Source of the DNA: Numida meleagris
Taxonomy: Eukaryota; Chordata; Aves; Galliformes; Numididae
Length of the DNA: 64,000 bases
Assembly (NCBI RefSeq): GCF_002078875.1
Contig: NC_034414.1
Location: 34,510,753-34,574,752, forward strand
Direction of reading: 5' to 3'
Below the pieces are notes generated by a model, which saw nothing but the letters and a program-made list of their open reading frames with translations, was not told the origin of the DNA and ran no database searches. The position numbers were made by a program, and so were the translations under genes. Of the stretch, positions 26,401 through 39,169 are shown one piece after another; within the stretch, counting starts at the first letter, position 1, and every line of letters starts with the position of its first letter.

Positions 26401-28358
26401 TAACACCTTTCTTTAAAAACAAAAGAAAGAAATGATGGGGGAGGGAGGAGAAATGCTGGTGAGAAGTTGTGAAATCTTTTTTTGTGGTGAAGTATATTGT
26501 TGGATAAATCCCTGTGATTGTGGTGTTGTTATAGTGCTTATTATTTGTTCTGTAGAAGGTAGCAGCTCTATATTTACTGAATATATAGTTATGGACTTCA
26601 GAACATTTATTTACTTGGGTGTCCATAATGGATCTGAATAAACTGCTGTGTAAGCACTCATGTGAGCATTAAAAAAAAATGCATATTGTTTACTTGATTG
26701 ACCATATACAAAACTATGATAGAAGCACTATTGTTTAGCCAACATTGTTTTGAGACCATGCCAGACTAATAAGTGAATAGGTATTCCTAAGTGTTTCTAA
26801 AACATATATCATTTACCTGGTATTAGGAGTGTAGCTTTTCAGAAGTGCTTTAAAGAGTACATTACTAATGTATTTTCCCAATAGTGATTATGGTTAAACA
26901 CTTGGGGATTTTTATCTTTAAGAAAATGTACCCCTGAAAGTGCCTTGAATATTTTTAAAGCTTTACTGTGAATATAAAAATAGGAACTGCTATATCCAAT
27001 AAGATGAATGTTGTTGTTATTACTATTAAGAGCAGTAGCACAGTAGTGTTTAGAGGCTGCAGGTGATATTAGGGCCTACTCTGATATACACTGTGCAAAT
27101 ATACAGTTGCAGTGCTTGCAGCTTCTAAGCAGATCTTTACAAATCCTGTTTGGTTAACTGGCTTTCCTAGCGTAAAAATGTTCAGACTATCTGCTCACAT
27201 CCACAACTGAAATTAAAATTTTACATTAAACAATTCTTAAAAATTTCTAAGCATGTTTCACACATTCTGGCTTGATTTCTGGTATAGGTCTTCATTATTA
27301 ATTTTACAATAATATATGTAAAGATGAGCATAATTTCTCCTCAAGAAATTAATCTTCCCTGAAGAAGAAAAATAATTACAGTATGTTCATACTTAGACGT
27401 ACTGAAATAGCTTTATATTTACTGAAATTAATTAAGCGTTGATCAGACGGTAGCATTTTCTCATGTTTTCTTATCACCAGTTCCTTCAATCTAAGTGTTT
27501 TTCTGCTCTGGCCCAATGCGAGCATATTGATGTTTGGACTTAAAATTGTCTTCTAATCTTTAGTAAGTTGAACTAGGAATCCCACTGCATATCTTTTCTT
27601 CCTTTTCCTAGTCATAGTTTTTCCTGTTGAACCATAGACTATGCTTTAATTGATCACCACAGGAAATAATTTTTTTTTGGCAATGCAGTTCAGAATATAA
27701 GAAAACTGATCTGTATTCTTGCAACAACACATATAAACAGTACCATTTTTACTTTGTTTCAAAATATCCAGCTGACCATATCATTTGGAGAATAATTCCT
27801 AAGTCATTCAACATATCCAAGTGGAAGTATGACCGTTACTGCTGCACTATTTCTTATAGTCTATAATTTCATTTCATGTTTTTTTTTTCCTTCTGGAAAC
27901 AATAGGAAATATGACAAACTTGACTTCTCACATTCATTACATCTCACATTGTAAGAGTCTGTCTGTAGCTCGTATCGCTTCTGTTAGAGATACACAGTAG
28001 ATGGTTACTACTTTAAGATGATTATATTTTTAGGGGCTCTCTATATATTTCTATTTTCATATATTTTATATATTTTCTTATGTTATACTTCACAACAACA
28101 ATGCAGGCACAAAATGTCAATGGATTCATAGCTTATTATACAGAAAACTCATTTTTGCTCAGTTTCGTTCAGTTAAAGGCAGTCAGATGCAGATGGGACA
28201 TCTCTATAAATGGAAGTTGCAGTTTGGTATTTCCTGGGTCTGCAGGGCTTTGAATGTTCATAGTGACAGTCTTGCACTAATGTCCTGTGTTTCAGAAAAC
28301 GTGATTATGAATAGAAGATGTAGTTAGTTGCAGGGTCTTTAATGTGTATGAAGCATAA

Positions 28359-28520
28359 CCAGCAGCAGCGGGGAGGTGATTGTCCCCGTGTACTTTGCTC
28401 TGGTGAGGCCACATCTTGAGTTCTCTGTTCAGTTTTGAGCCCCTTACTGCAAGAAAGACATCGAGGCCCTAGAGCATGTCCAGAGAAGTGCAACAAAGCG
28501 GGTGAGGGGACTGGAGCTAC
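28359..28520 (+). mobile_element. CR1 LINE internal fragment, both ends missing
   Basis: Translation in the plus strand gives the CR1 ORF2 block 'EVIVPVYFALVRPHLEF', a TGA at 28436-28438 where CR1 usually has a tryptophan-containing segment, then '[16 protein letters not shown]' and 'RVRGLE'. This corresponds to the region between the reverse transcriptase core and the C-terminal domain. The diagnostic 3' tail is absent: the match stops at 'gtgaggggactggag' and ordinary AT-rich DNA follows. Since CR1 copies begin life with their 3' end, this one must have lost it by deletion or rearrangement. Diverged and inactive. Confidence 0.85.
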
Positions 28521-29257
28521 GCACTATTAATTTCTCCTGATACTTTTACCTATTATCCTGGAGATTCAGAAAATCCTTGAAAGTAATTATATTTAAAATA
28601 TAAAATATTAAAACTATAAAAATAGTGTAGACTACTCTCTATATTTCATGACTTGTTTTTGGTTGTTTTGTTTTCTAGTACTTTAGTGGAGGAATGCATT
28701 GATGTAGTTTAAAATTAATGTCAGAAAATAAAGTATACAGAGAAATGTAGCAAATATGTTGCTGTTTTCAGCATGACAAACCTTTATGGATGCTTATTTG
28801 AATTTTTTATTTAATATTCATAATCACAGATTATACATGAACCAAGATAGCGTACAAGAGAGAACAGGTATATCAATTACTCTCTTGTATCCTCACTGGT
28901 AAATAACTTCTTATTCATACCAAACTAATTGCTTATATTTTGGAGTCCAGAATACAAGGCCAATGGAAAATTTGTATCAGCTCTACTGGATACACTTCAT
29001 CTAGATTTATGCATCAGATTAGAAAAATGTTTAGTCTACAAATACAGAAACACAAGCAGTGTTTCATACTGACAGGCAACTTTCCTGTAAGACAGTTGCT
29101 GATTTATATCTCTGTTTGTTTAACAATACAAACTTCTAAAGGTGCAAAATTGAAAACATAAACCTACTTTATGATTTGACTGGGCAAATGTTTTTTTCTT
29201 AAAGGTTGTTGGTCTAGAAGAAAATTTGTTAATTATCCTTGGGGATGGTGAACTTGC
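28521..29257. other. spacer between CR1 scrap and candidate exon
   Basis: AT-rich DNA with no recognisable gene or repeat. If the neighbouring minus-strand open stretch is an exon, this would be intron downstream of it. Confidence 0.6.
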
Positions 29258-29500
29258 CTTGTGGGAGGCTTGAGTGATGGCAGAGAGCTTATTGGGGGTG
29301 TCTTGAGAGCCACTTCCTTGACTTCTCCTGTCTTTCTCTGAAGACATCTTGGCAGTGATGAAATACTGGCAGTTTGTGATGATAGTCTTATGAAATGAAG
29401 TTATAGTACACACAGTATGGTTCCCCAGTGTTTTGTTGCTAAGTAGTGCTTGTGCATGTTTAATCCCTTCCTTGAAATTTCCAAAATAGAAAATAGACAC
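29258..29500 (-). other. candidate coding exon (81 codons), gene unknown
   Basis: On the minus strand, a pyrimidine-rich tract ending 'ttccttccctccag' is followed at 29500 by an open stretch of exactly 243 bases (81 codons). It ends 'cacaag' at 29258 and is followed by 'gcaagt', the consensus form of the rare GC-AG splice donor. Both junctions are in phase 0. The surrounding open frame is 134 codons (29120-29524), the second longest non-CR1 frame in the window. The predicted segment starts 'VSIFYFGNFKEGIKHAQ' and turns basic and serine-rich ('KMSSEKDRRSQGSGSQ'), suggesting a disordered tail. I recognise no family. A donor-like 'gtaggt' further downstream would extend it. It could equally be a chance open frame or part of an unrecognised old repeat, so no CDS is claimed. 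Confidence 0.2.
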
Positions 29501-30370
29501 CTGGAGGGAAGGAAAACTATTCATCTCCGACCTGAAATATGTTTTCTTACATTGCTAAATAAAGGACTACACAAATTCCCTTATTTACACACCCACATTA
29601 TGCCAACGTACATGTTAACCTTTACAGTTGGCAGAAATTGGGAGAGTGGCTGCCAGTTTCTGTTTTGTATGGATTGATGTAATCAAGCATGGCACTAAAG
29701 TATGAAATATGTAGCAAGTGATGTTAGAGTATATATCACAAGACTGCAGTGTAGCATGAACAGAATATTTCAAAAAGAGAAAGCAGAGGGCGTATCATAT
29801 TCCTTACTTTGTCTTGTGCACTGGGGATGAATTTTGGCCAGTAATTTCATTTCTGTAGCAGCACAAGTGTTTGTGAGTAATCTGCAAATAATGATTAAAA
29901 AAGAGCAAAAATATAGAGGAAGAATCCTTAAAGCAGAAGGGGAGGGAGGGAAAGTTCATGTCATATATGTATATGCACGTTATACTGTTAGAACTGAAGT
30001 AGAGGTGAAGTTCTGCTCCTGCTGGAACTAGTAGGACTAAATACAACTCAGATGTCTTTAATATGATATAAACCTAAAGAAAATTTTCCTGAAGACACTT
30101 CATATCCATTCTAGTATTCTCATTGCCAGCAAAATGTCTTTACTCCACAGTGCAGATCTGTCCTTAACACAAGATATTTGAGACAGTCTGTTACTAACCT
30201 GCTGCAGTGGTGCTAAATTCCAGAATAAAAGACTGAGCAATCAGGTTAAGAAGATGCTGGCATAAGCACAGTTTCCAGAGTAAAGTAGAAAGAAAAAAGA
30301 AAATATACTCTTTGAAAGAAGAAAGCTATAGAAATTGGCTTTAAAAGATTGGTTCATGCTAATGGATTTC

Positions 30371-30386
30371 TTTTTTTTTTTTTTTT
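30371..30386. repeat. poly-T run (16)
   Basis: Uninterrupted run of 16 T with no attached element. Confidence 0.85.
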
Positions 30387-31398
30387 GCTGTTGAGAATTG
30401 TTTTTAAAATATGTGAGAAAATTGAGGAGAGGTGGGTAAATCTACCCAACTGAAAGGTCAGAAGAAGTGAAGTTTGATACCTAAATACATATTTTTGTTT
30501 TATTTACACTAGCATAATGGCTGAATGAGGATTTTTTGAGTCTGTAAAAGTGTGCCTTGGAACTGTTTGATGCCTAGTTAAAGGTCGTATATCTAAAATG
30601 TTTTATCCAGTATCAGATGATCACATTTTCAAATGAGATATGAATCTGGAAGTTGAGATTTAACAGTGTTTGGATTTAAGGTTGATCTTATTTGAAAAAT
30701 TTGTCTAACTCTTGTCATTTTTTTGTTTGCTGGAGTGCAAGAGCAACTGTGTTTCACACAGTGTGGTTTTGTTTCCAGCAGTGTTCTTCCTTGCTTGAAG
30801 ATTTGACTCAGTTATAAGGATGTAAATGTGAGCTTTAGACTCTAAAGGTAAATTTTACTATGACTATGGTGTAAATGGTTGTAGAGTAAATAGCTAAAAT
30901 TAAATAATCTTACTGTCACTGCCAATTCAGTTTGTAGCCTCACTGCCCTCAGAGGTTTAGGTTTTCATATTTTTTGGTGATCCTAAAATAGTCACGTTTC
31001 AGCTGTTTCTAGAAAAGACAGATTCCTTTATCTCCCTAGGCTGTCTAGAGCAGTGTGAGCCTCAAGGAACAAGCAGAAGACAACATGCATTTGCAATCCA
31101 TTTTAGAGACTAGTTGAAATATCTTCCCTGAAATTGGCAGCTATGTGCCGGCCCCTTCCATCTGCAGGCACTGGTACAGTTGGCAGTTTCTACCCTGCAA
31201 AATCAATCATGCCCCTTCCAGATTAAAGACCTAAATAATATTCATGCATTTTAAGAGCATTTTTTAATTTCCTGATATTTATAACAACACTTGGGGAAAC
31301 TTGACACCGAAATCTGTTTCCCAACTGCATTTGTTTTTCCCTCATGTATGCACACTAATTTGTTATTGCATGATTGCTCATCAGTGCTGGGCTTTTTT

Positions 31399-31413
31399 GT
31401 TGTTGTTGTTGTT
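31399..31413. repeat. (GTT)5 simple repeat
   Basis: Five GTT units inside a T/G-rich patch. The minus-strand open frame across it simply reads the repeat as polythreonine. Confidence 0.8.
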
Positions 31414-32667
31414 TTGGGGTTTTGTTTAGCTTTGAGAGGGAGGATTAAAGCACTTATTATCAAAACAAATATATATATAAAGCCCTTAGTTTTTAGAGGC
31501 TCGGAATCAGTGCTAATGACTTCTTTAAGCTTTCCAATACCATGTTTTCGAAAGTCCCTTATAATGCTAACTCTAGCTCATCTTCTGTTACACATGGTGA
31601 GTGAAAAGTGAAACTGAAGGAGGAGGTTTTGTGCTGACCTTAGACCAGACATCTGCCAGAGTAGTCACCTCAAATAAGCAACAACACTATACTCATAGTT
31701 GAAAATGTTTCAAAAAATAAAAGTGCTGAATTGTTTCTGGGCCACAGGATGCATTTTTCTCTTTGTTATGATTTATTATATATGCTTGGCGTCTGCTGCA
31801 TAGCATAGTTTGGGATCTGATCCACCTTTCTAAGAGAGGAAAATGTTTCTGTAAAGTTCTTGATCTTTGCCCCACTCCTGTTCCTCAGAATTTAATCTTC
31901 AGGCTGCTTTTGGAACTTAGTAACTAACAGAGTCTTATCACCTATCCACTGCATCTCTGGTCCCTTTCAATGTGAATGTTTCCTTGACAGTTTGTGTTAA
32001 GTGATGGTGCACTGAGATGCTTAAAATAAGCAACTCTTCTCTGAACCTGCATGTGAAGTACAGGTATTGGAACGGTAAAGTAGAAGTGAGGCCAGATAAA
32101 CAGATTTACAGCTGTGTTGCCAATTCTGTTAATTTTAAACAAAATATTTTCATTTGTAACTACATTTTTTTTTTCCTAATTTGCTGAAACAGTGTTAAAT
32201 ATCGCAGACTTCAGGACAAGATTCTGATTTGTGTATTTTGATCCAATCCTGTAACTGCTGTAGCACAAGATGAAATAATGTTTCAGAAAACCAAATTACT
32301 GAGGAATAACCAAGGTTCTAATTTGACTTATCTAAAATATGTGTATGCAAATACAGGGAGACTTAGATGTGTTTCACACGCATTAATACCAGCTGTGCAT
32401 GTGCTATGCTAGCTACTTGCCAAACAGAGTAGTTTTGCCGCAGTCAAGAACACATATTTACAAGTACATTTCAGAAGCATAACAGTCTGCAACTCATGTT
32501 TGGATTTGTTTGCTGAGTGGTAATTCTGGACAACAATGCTCAGCGTAGTTCTTAGAGGGTTTGAACCATGTATTCAGTAGACCTGTATATATGATATCTT
32601 TGGAAACTATTATATGATTTTTTAGCAAGCAGTAGTAAAGACATTCCAAAATTGGCTAGGTTGTTTT

Positions 32668-32956
32668 TCATAGAATCACAGAATGGCCTGGGTTGAAAAG
32701 GACCTCAAAGATCATCGAGTTTCAACCCCCCTGCTGAGTGCAGGGTCGCCAACCACAAGACCACACTGCCCAGAGCCATGTCCAGCCTGGCCTTGAACAC
32801 CTCCAGGGACAGGGCATCCACAACCCCCCTGGGCAACCTGTTCCAGTGTGTCACCACCCTCTGTGTGAAAAACTTCCTCCTAATATCTAACCTACATCTC
32901 CCTTGTCTCAGTTTAAAACCATTCCCCCTTGTCCTATCGCTGTTTGTATTGTCCAA
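32668..32956 (-). mobile_element. CR1 LINE 3' end, well preserved
   Basis: The minus strand carries the last part of CR1 ORF2 and the full 3' UTR. The open frame (codons from 32956 to 32705) reads '[14 protein letters not shown]', '[18 protein letters not shown]' and '[13 protein letters not shown]', all hallmarks of the CR1 C-terminal domain. The 3' tail, seen on the plus strand as 'tcatagaatcacagaatgg' from 32668, is nearly perfect. The stop codon usually found just after 'ALGSVV' appears changed to TTG (32756-32758 on the plus strand reads CAA), so the frame runs on to a TGA in the 3' UTR. The strong preservation suggests a younger insertion than the other copies here. 5'-truncated and inactive. 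The 5' edge is uncertain by about 15 bp. Confidence 0.96.
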
Positions 32957-34065
32957 ATCTTGTTTAAGACTAAATTCCCCCTAAGCTGGCAAAAAATTGG
33001 ATGACATTTATACTAAATAGTATGCTGTAATCTGTGAGATAGGGATTTACTGAACCACATGTATGCTTTAATTTTTGGTAATCCTTAGTTAAATAATGAC
33101 TGGGCAAATAGAAGAAAACCTCACAAAATGTGCATTTCCAGGAATCTTTATTATGTCCTCTGTCTTTGGTGTTCCAATTGTCTTTTCTCATTATTTTCTC
33201 CAGTATTTTCTGCATCTTTTTTTCAGCTTTTTGTGTTTCATTCTATTTGAACTTGAAGGTTTCTGTTCTGTTAATCTGTATTTCAAAGACTGTCTTGCAG
33301 CATTGCTGATAAAGATCTTGTCAGGTTTTTAAATGCATCCATGTAATCTATTCCACCTATATGTTTTTCTTTCTGTTCTTGATCCTTTGGGTTCTTAATA
33401 CAACTATCTTCTTGAATGTTGTTACTTTTAGATGATAAAGGCAATAAAATAACATGCTTTTTAAAAAATTTATTTTTGAAGATATTTTCAAACTTTGTTT
33501 AAAGCTCTCTAATGTACTAGAAGGTTCTACCTAGTACTTATTCCCTGATCTTTCACACAAGACAATGAAATACTGGAAGCAAATGGGGCAGAGGTGAGAG
33601 AGAATTGAGGTACCAATTTGTAAATGGTCTTATTTCTGACAGAAATGTTGATAGGTCTTTTGCCAGGCTTGAGAGCCAGTTGTTGTGGTGGCTGCGGTTG
33701 TCTTGCCTGTGCACTTACAAGTGTCTGTCAGTCACCAGGATGATACATTTCTTTATCATGTGTGTGATTATAAACCATTATTTTGTGAGAGAGGCTCTAC
33801 GCTTTTCCTAGTGTCTCAGCTGCTCTTTGTACAAGTTCTTCTGTGAAGGAATTCTTCAGACTTGTACAATAATGTAGCAAGCTGGCAAATTCTGACAGCT
33901 TCAAAAGCTAGGTTTCATTTCATAGGAGCTTTTAAGCTGTCTTGGATATGTACCTGGCAGACATTTCAGTCACTGTCTCTGCACTGCTTTCCTCTTGTTT
34001 CTTTCTTGCATGCCATGAAAATATTTTCCTTAAAGTATTTACATAGTAAGACTCTTCCACGTGAA

Positions 34066-34080
34066 TTTTTTTTTTTTTTT
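34066..34080. repeat. poly-T run (15)
   Basis: Uninterrupted run of 15 T with no attached element. Confidence 0.85.
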
Positions 34081-35459
34081 AGGAAAAGCATTTTAATGGG
34101 CAATTGAGAAGGAACAATTCCTTTCTCATTAGACACAGAAAAATTTGATCTCTGGTTAATGTATTTGAAAAATAGTGTTTCAGTGTGTTACGCTAATAAT
34201 AAAACAGATTTTTTTTTTCCTTCCATAAGGTTACATCTGTTTACTCTATTTTACTATCTCTTGAGTGGTATGGTATGAAGATTTTTCTTTGCAATATTAT
34301 TTAAGAAGAACCAATCATGTGACGGAACTGTCAATCAGCATTTAGTTATACAGTATCTATTTCTGTCCCCGTTCCTCGTAACACAGAGGGCTATTATAGT
34401 CTACCTTACGGGATAGGTACTTGAGATATAGATAGCCTTGCGGGGTAGGATTTATTATGAAAGGAAATTCAACATAACATGAGACATGGTTTAAAGAGCT
34501 GAATTTACTTACAAATTCTAAAAGTTAAACAAAGCAGAGGTTGCTTTTATACACTGATTTTTTTTTTCTGTCTGAAACAGAAGACAGATGTTAGTATAAT
34601 TGAATTTCCAATGAAGGCACTTCAAACAAGGCTATCAATTTTTTTTTATAACTGAAGTTATTTGACATAATTTTGATGTTGTGTTCTTTGTCTCAGTCTG
34701 ATACTTGCAGCTTTGTTTATATACTTCAGCTGGCACAAAGTGCTTCAAAGCTAGTGGTCACTTAAGTGCACTCCAGTGAAACTTACAATAGTTAGTCACT
34801 TACATAGTGATGGGGATTGTACTCCTGAGACAACTCCCCTTTTTATCCTTGTAATTACAAGTCTTATATAAAGTAAGCACCTACTGCATCCTTTAGAAAA
34901 AATAAAGTGAATAGCAGTTACGCCTGGCTAAGACAACTAGAACAAGAGGTATAAAAGGAGTTATGTTTCTAAAAAATGGAAGAAGTTAGTGTGATGTCTG
35001 CATTCTCATATGCATATAAATTCCCATGTACGAAGGATTATTTTAGCTAGAGAAGTTGGAAAGGTTCTTGTAATGTGAACTCAAAACTTGAGTATTTTGT
35101 TGGGTCCAAACCAATTTAGTGTCAGGGAAACAAATTTTTGAAAGGGAAAATATTTTCAAATGTTATGTTATAAACCAAAGCTTTAAAGGAACAAACATAT
35201 TAAATCTGTGTGACCTCCTCATTCTGTTTATTAAAATATATGGATTAATTCTTGAGGTAAAGGGGTTGGCCTGTTTTAAATACCAGAACAGGGAAAAAAA
35301 GCTGGATCTCATTTGTAAAATATTCAATGGATATTAATTTTTTTTTAAAATATTGGTGGTTCATATAGCAACTTCAGATGCGCGTTTATAGTAGTACCCA
35401 AAATGCAGCCAATAACACAAGTACACTAAATTAAAAATGTTTTTACCATATTTAGTGAA

Positions 35460-35491
35460 ATTTTGTGAAATATTGAATTTTGTGAAATATT
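35460..35491. repeat. 17-bp tandem duplication with adjacent inverted word
   Basis: 'attttgtgaaatattga' is followed directly by 'attttgtgaaatatt'. The next bases include 'atttcacaa', the reverse complement of the repeated 'ttgtgaaat', so the locus can also fold back on itself. AT-rich local duplication. Confidence 0.85.
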
Positions 35492-35739
35492 TATCTATTT
35501 CACAAAGGTGTTCTCTATTGTAATATATAAGAAAATCAGGGACAATTTTTTGCCAAAGAGTAAGCAAAACAGAAACTGGTTCACATTTATTTTCTTTCTA
35601 TAAGTAGATAATAATTATTGTATAGAAGTAGGAATTTGACCCTGGTTACTTGAGATGATATGGCTTTTTGTTAGAGCACTGAACCTCCATGAAAAAGTTG
35701 CATGACTTTTCCTACGTGTGCTGAATCATGGGAGGAGGA

Positions 35740-35830
35740 AAAAACTATATATTAATATATATCATAGTCATATGTTATATATCACATCATATGATATATG
35801 AATATATGATAAGGATATTACAGGGGAAAG
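35740..35830. repeat. AT-rich tract of TATA/CATATG words
   Basis: Low-complexity DNA of TATA, CATA and ATGATA words, including the 10-bp palindrome 'atcatatgat' at 35786-35795. The open frames across it on both strands are artefacts of the composition. Confidence 0.65.
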
Positions 35831-37337
35831 CTTGCATATATCATAAAGAACATGAATTTGTAGAAGTAAATTTATTATCAGATACAAAATTAAGTACCAT
35901 ACATTCTGTCTTAGGTAATATATGTAATGTTTGTTATGCTTGATTACAAGCAATGTGTTTTTAAGTTCACCTTTGGAAAGCAAAGATGAATATTCCATGG
36001 AGGAGGCAAAATATTACTTATAGGAGAGGCATTTTAGCCTAGAAGAAATAGCCCTCATAAATTATGTTCTTGTGGTCATTCTCTAAAATGAGATGATGTT
36101 TTTTCTGTTATACATCATACCACTGTATAGTTTTGCTTACTAAACAATATTTGAGGCTGTAAGGACAACTAATACAAAATATATAATTGTACAATGATAT
36201 ATACAAACTTTTTGATATAATTCTGCCTGGCTATGTCAGCAATTCTGTACAGGCAGAGTATTGCAGAACAAGGTTCAAAAAAATACGTAACAAAATTAAG
36301 CCATGTCTCTTACCTACCTCCCACACTGCCACAGAACAGAATGTCACGTAAGGCCCCCATCTGGCACATGTATTTGCTATCCCAAAACCTGTCTCTGTCT
36401 GCTAGAAGACCTCCCTAAATATTATAATTCCCATGCTTCTCAGAAGATACTGTATGGTTGGGCAGATTTTAATAGCACATAAATTTTCATGCGCTCTTCT
36501 GCCAAGCTACTGGTGGCAAGGATCCCTTCTCCAAAGATTTGAAGCAAAGGCAGTTTGCATATAGGGTTGTTGAGTTATGCAGACTAATAGTTATCCTCTA
36601 GCTACGCTGCTTTGGAGAATGCGAGGCTGAAAAGTATTTCTTTCTATAAATGTCTGTATTTTGCTGCCGGTAATGTAGAGAAATAAATGGGTGCAGACCT
36701 GCACTTACCACTGAATGCTTGTCTGTTCAGATTATAAATGGTCTGAGGACTTAACTGCCTCATGGTTTGCTACCACTGATCTTGATGGTGATGCTCCATA
36801 AGTAGCTCTTTATTGCAAACTATTCTAAAGCTACATTTTCCTCAACAGTCCTCCTTCCAGCAGAACATAACTGAATAGCAATGTGATAAAGAATGTAGAG
36901 GCATAAAGCATTGCTTTCATCTTGCACTGTGCTCAGCCTTATGTACTTGTGAAACAGCCATACAATTACCCATGGCTTTTGGTACATGGAATGGATAGAT
37001 GTTCTCCTCTTCTCTTAAACATCTGAGGCAATGCCTGTCTGTGTATATTATGTGTAGTTAAACACTGCATAAATAATGATCAAATACTGGGAAATATTCT
37101 AGTTGCTGCTAGCACATTACAGAACATTTCTACATGACACTGATAGTTCTGTTTAAGCATATTTACAGGATCTTGCTTTCTGCATATAGTATTATGTATT
37201 TACATGAAACTAAAAAAATAGTAAACAAAAAAACCACATGATGTACTATGCAAACAGTCTATAGACTTCAGAGTCAAACTGAAGATACTAAGGGTATAAA
37301 TCTCATTTAAAGTATTGCTCAGTTCTGTATATTTTAC

Positions 37338-37367
37338 AAAAAAAAAAAAAAAAAGAAAGAAAAAAAG
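37338..37367. repeat. poly-A run (17) with GAAA extension
   Basis: Seventeen A followed by GAAAGA and more A. A simple A-rich tract with no retrotransposon body in front of it. Confidence 0.8.
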
Positions 37368-39154
37368 GAGCTACAGTATATTCATCTCTGCTAATTCTCT
37401 GTTACCATAGCAGCTTGTGGAAGAAGAATGTTGGAGAGTAATACTACATTTCTGTAGTGAACACTGAAAATAGCAGGAAAGTTTCTTGAGAGCTGAGTTC
37501 TCTTGTATATGGCTCCTAGATTTACATGGGAAGATCAATAATTTAATCAGAGGGGAGTTTCTGCTGTGTTTATTCATGCTAAAAAAATCTTACCATTCAG
37601 ACTTCTGTATTCATTTTGCATGTGATATTTCTAGCATAAACAAAGTTATCAGAATATGGCTTAAAGTGTAACATTTGTGCTCAGCAATAAGAGAATTCTT
37701 AAAGGATGTTTCAGTGCATCAGTGTGGGAAAAAATAAAGTTATATATAGCTTTAGTTTCTTTAACTAGAAGCAAATTCACACAAATGTCATCTAATACAT
37801 CAGCTGCAGTGGTTTTTTTAGAGAATGGCTTTGAGTTGGAAATGTGGCTTCCAACAAATTCTGTTAATACAACATTTCTTTTCTGCTCTCTACTCTTTTT
37901 CTCTGCCAGAAAATGAAAACACAACAAAACTAATGAAATTTCAACACTTCTTCAAATTGAGAAATACTTATTCCTCAGGGCAGTGTAGTCCTCTGGTCAT
38001 CTCAGAGATTACTGTGGTGTGTAGATGACTGGGATGAGTTTGAAGAAATGGCATGGCTCTTCAGAATAAGTTGCAGAGGTGTGTGCAAGTAACTCTGGAA
38101 GTCTCTGGGTCATCTGGGTTTTTAAAGCTGACCAGGTAAGTAGCCATTGTTGCATAAATATTATGATATCTAACTACTGGCATTTATTTGATATTTATTA
38201 TCATGGGTGATACTAGTGATCCAAAAGATAATTGAAGTCAATGTTATCCTGGCTTTGTATCAGTGCAGAAAAGCCTGGATTAGGTCATCTCACTTCTGAG
38301 TTCCCTTTTTTTCCTACTAAGAATACATCTGTCTATCGTTTATGTGTTGGTACTGACAAATTGGCTTTGTTTTCCAGATCTGACTCTATACTCAAAAATT
38401 CTCTCATTTTCTGAATTTCTTTAAAAATGCTCATACTTAGTGATCTCTTTCTTTGTTATTTTTCTCTTCTCTTGTCCTCAGCTAGGTCTAAGCTAGGAAG
38501 AGAGCCACGAGGGATTTACATGCTGTTTACACATGCACTGCATTTAAGTGGAATAACCTTTCAAACACTCAAATTGAAAACGCTGTTACAAACTGGTTCT
38601 TCATGCCTCCTCTTGTGAGAGAGGAGGAGTGGAATTGCAAAATAAATTAACAAAATGGTTTCCCTGTGGCCTCTGATTGGGATACTTTTTAGTAAATTAT
38701 ATAAAAATGGTGTCAAATGTACTGCTACTGAAGATTTCACCTTGAAGGGTATTTTCTTCCCTGTTGGAAAAGAGATTGGACTTGATAATGTGACTCTACC
38801 TTGAATGACTAGAAATGTCTCTCTGTTTGTCCAAACAGCTAAAATGCATAAGACAATTGAATATGAAGTTCTTATTGATTTGCTGCTTATTTAGTTGACT
38901 CCCTGGAAGAACTTTTTGATAGAAAAGCTATGTTATATCATCATTCTTACAAGTGGTTCTGAAATTCTACAAGAGTGACAGGTGCTTGCAAAATGTCTTT
39001 ACTAATCAGACCTGCACAATAAGAGAAACTAAAATGCATCATTCTTTTTAGAACAGGCCTTTTTTTTCCTTCATATTTCTGTGAATTAATTCATGTATAG
39101 AGACTTGTGAGAGATGGAGAAATCTTGCTGGAAACTCTGAAGGAGCAGCAAGCT

Positions 39155-39169
39155 AAAAAAAAAAAAAAA
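39155..39169. repeat. poly-A run (15)
   Basis: Uninterrupted run of 15 A, no attached element. Confidence 0.85.

Larger units (their letters stand above)
19283..28358. other. non-coding DNA, no gene recognised
   Basis: No coding region or transposon is recognisable. Simple sequence includes a T run with adjacent TG repeat (22938-22988) and an A run (23473-23485). The open frames are short, unordered and lack similarity I can name. An octamer word 'atgcaaat' occurs near 20980, but an 8-base motif is expected by chance in this length. Confidence 0.65.
29501..32667. other. non-coding DNA, no gene recognised
   Basis: No transposon or gene is recognised. It includes a T run (30371-30386) and a short GTT repeat (31399-31413). 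A purine-rich patch near 29930-29955 has only three G runs, too few for a G-quadruplex call. Confidence 0.65.

Noticed and set aside
29930..29955. G-rich patch as possible G-quadruplex
   Set aside because: Only three runs of three or more G are present; four are needed.
31251..31611. Open frames across the GTT repeat on both strands (up to 106 codons)
   Set aside because: Partly created by the simple repeat and T-rich flanks. The peptides are low-complexity (poly-Thr or poly-Val) with no recognisable domain.
35728..35998. Open frames of about 70 codons on both strands
   Set aside because: They lie in an AT-rich low-complexity tract and encode Ile/Tyr-rich nonsense on both strands.
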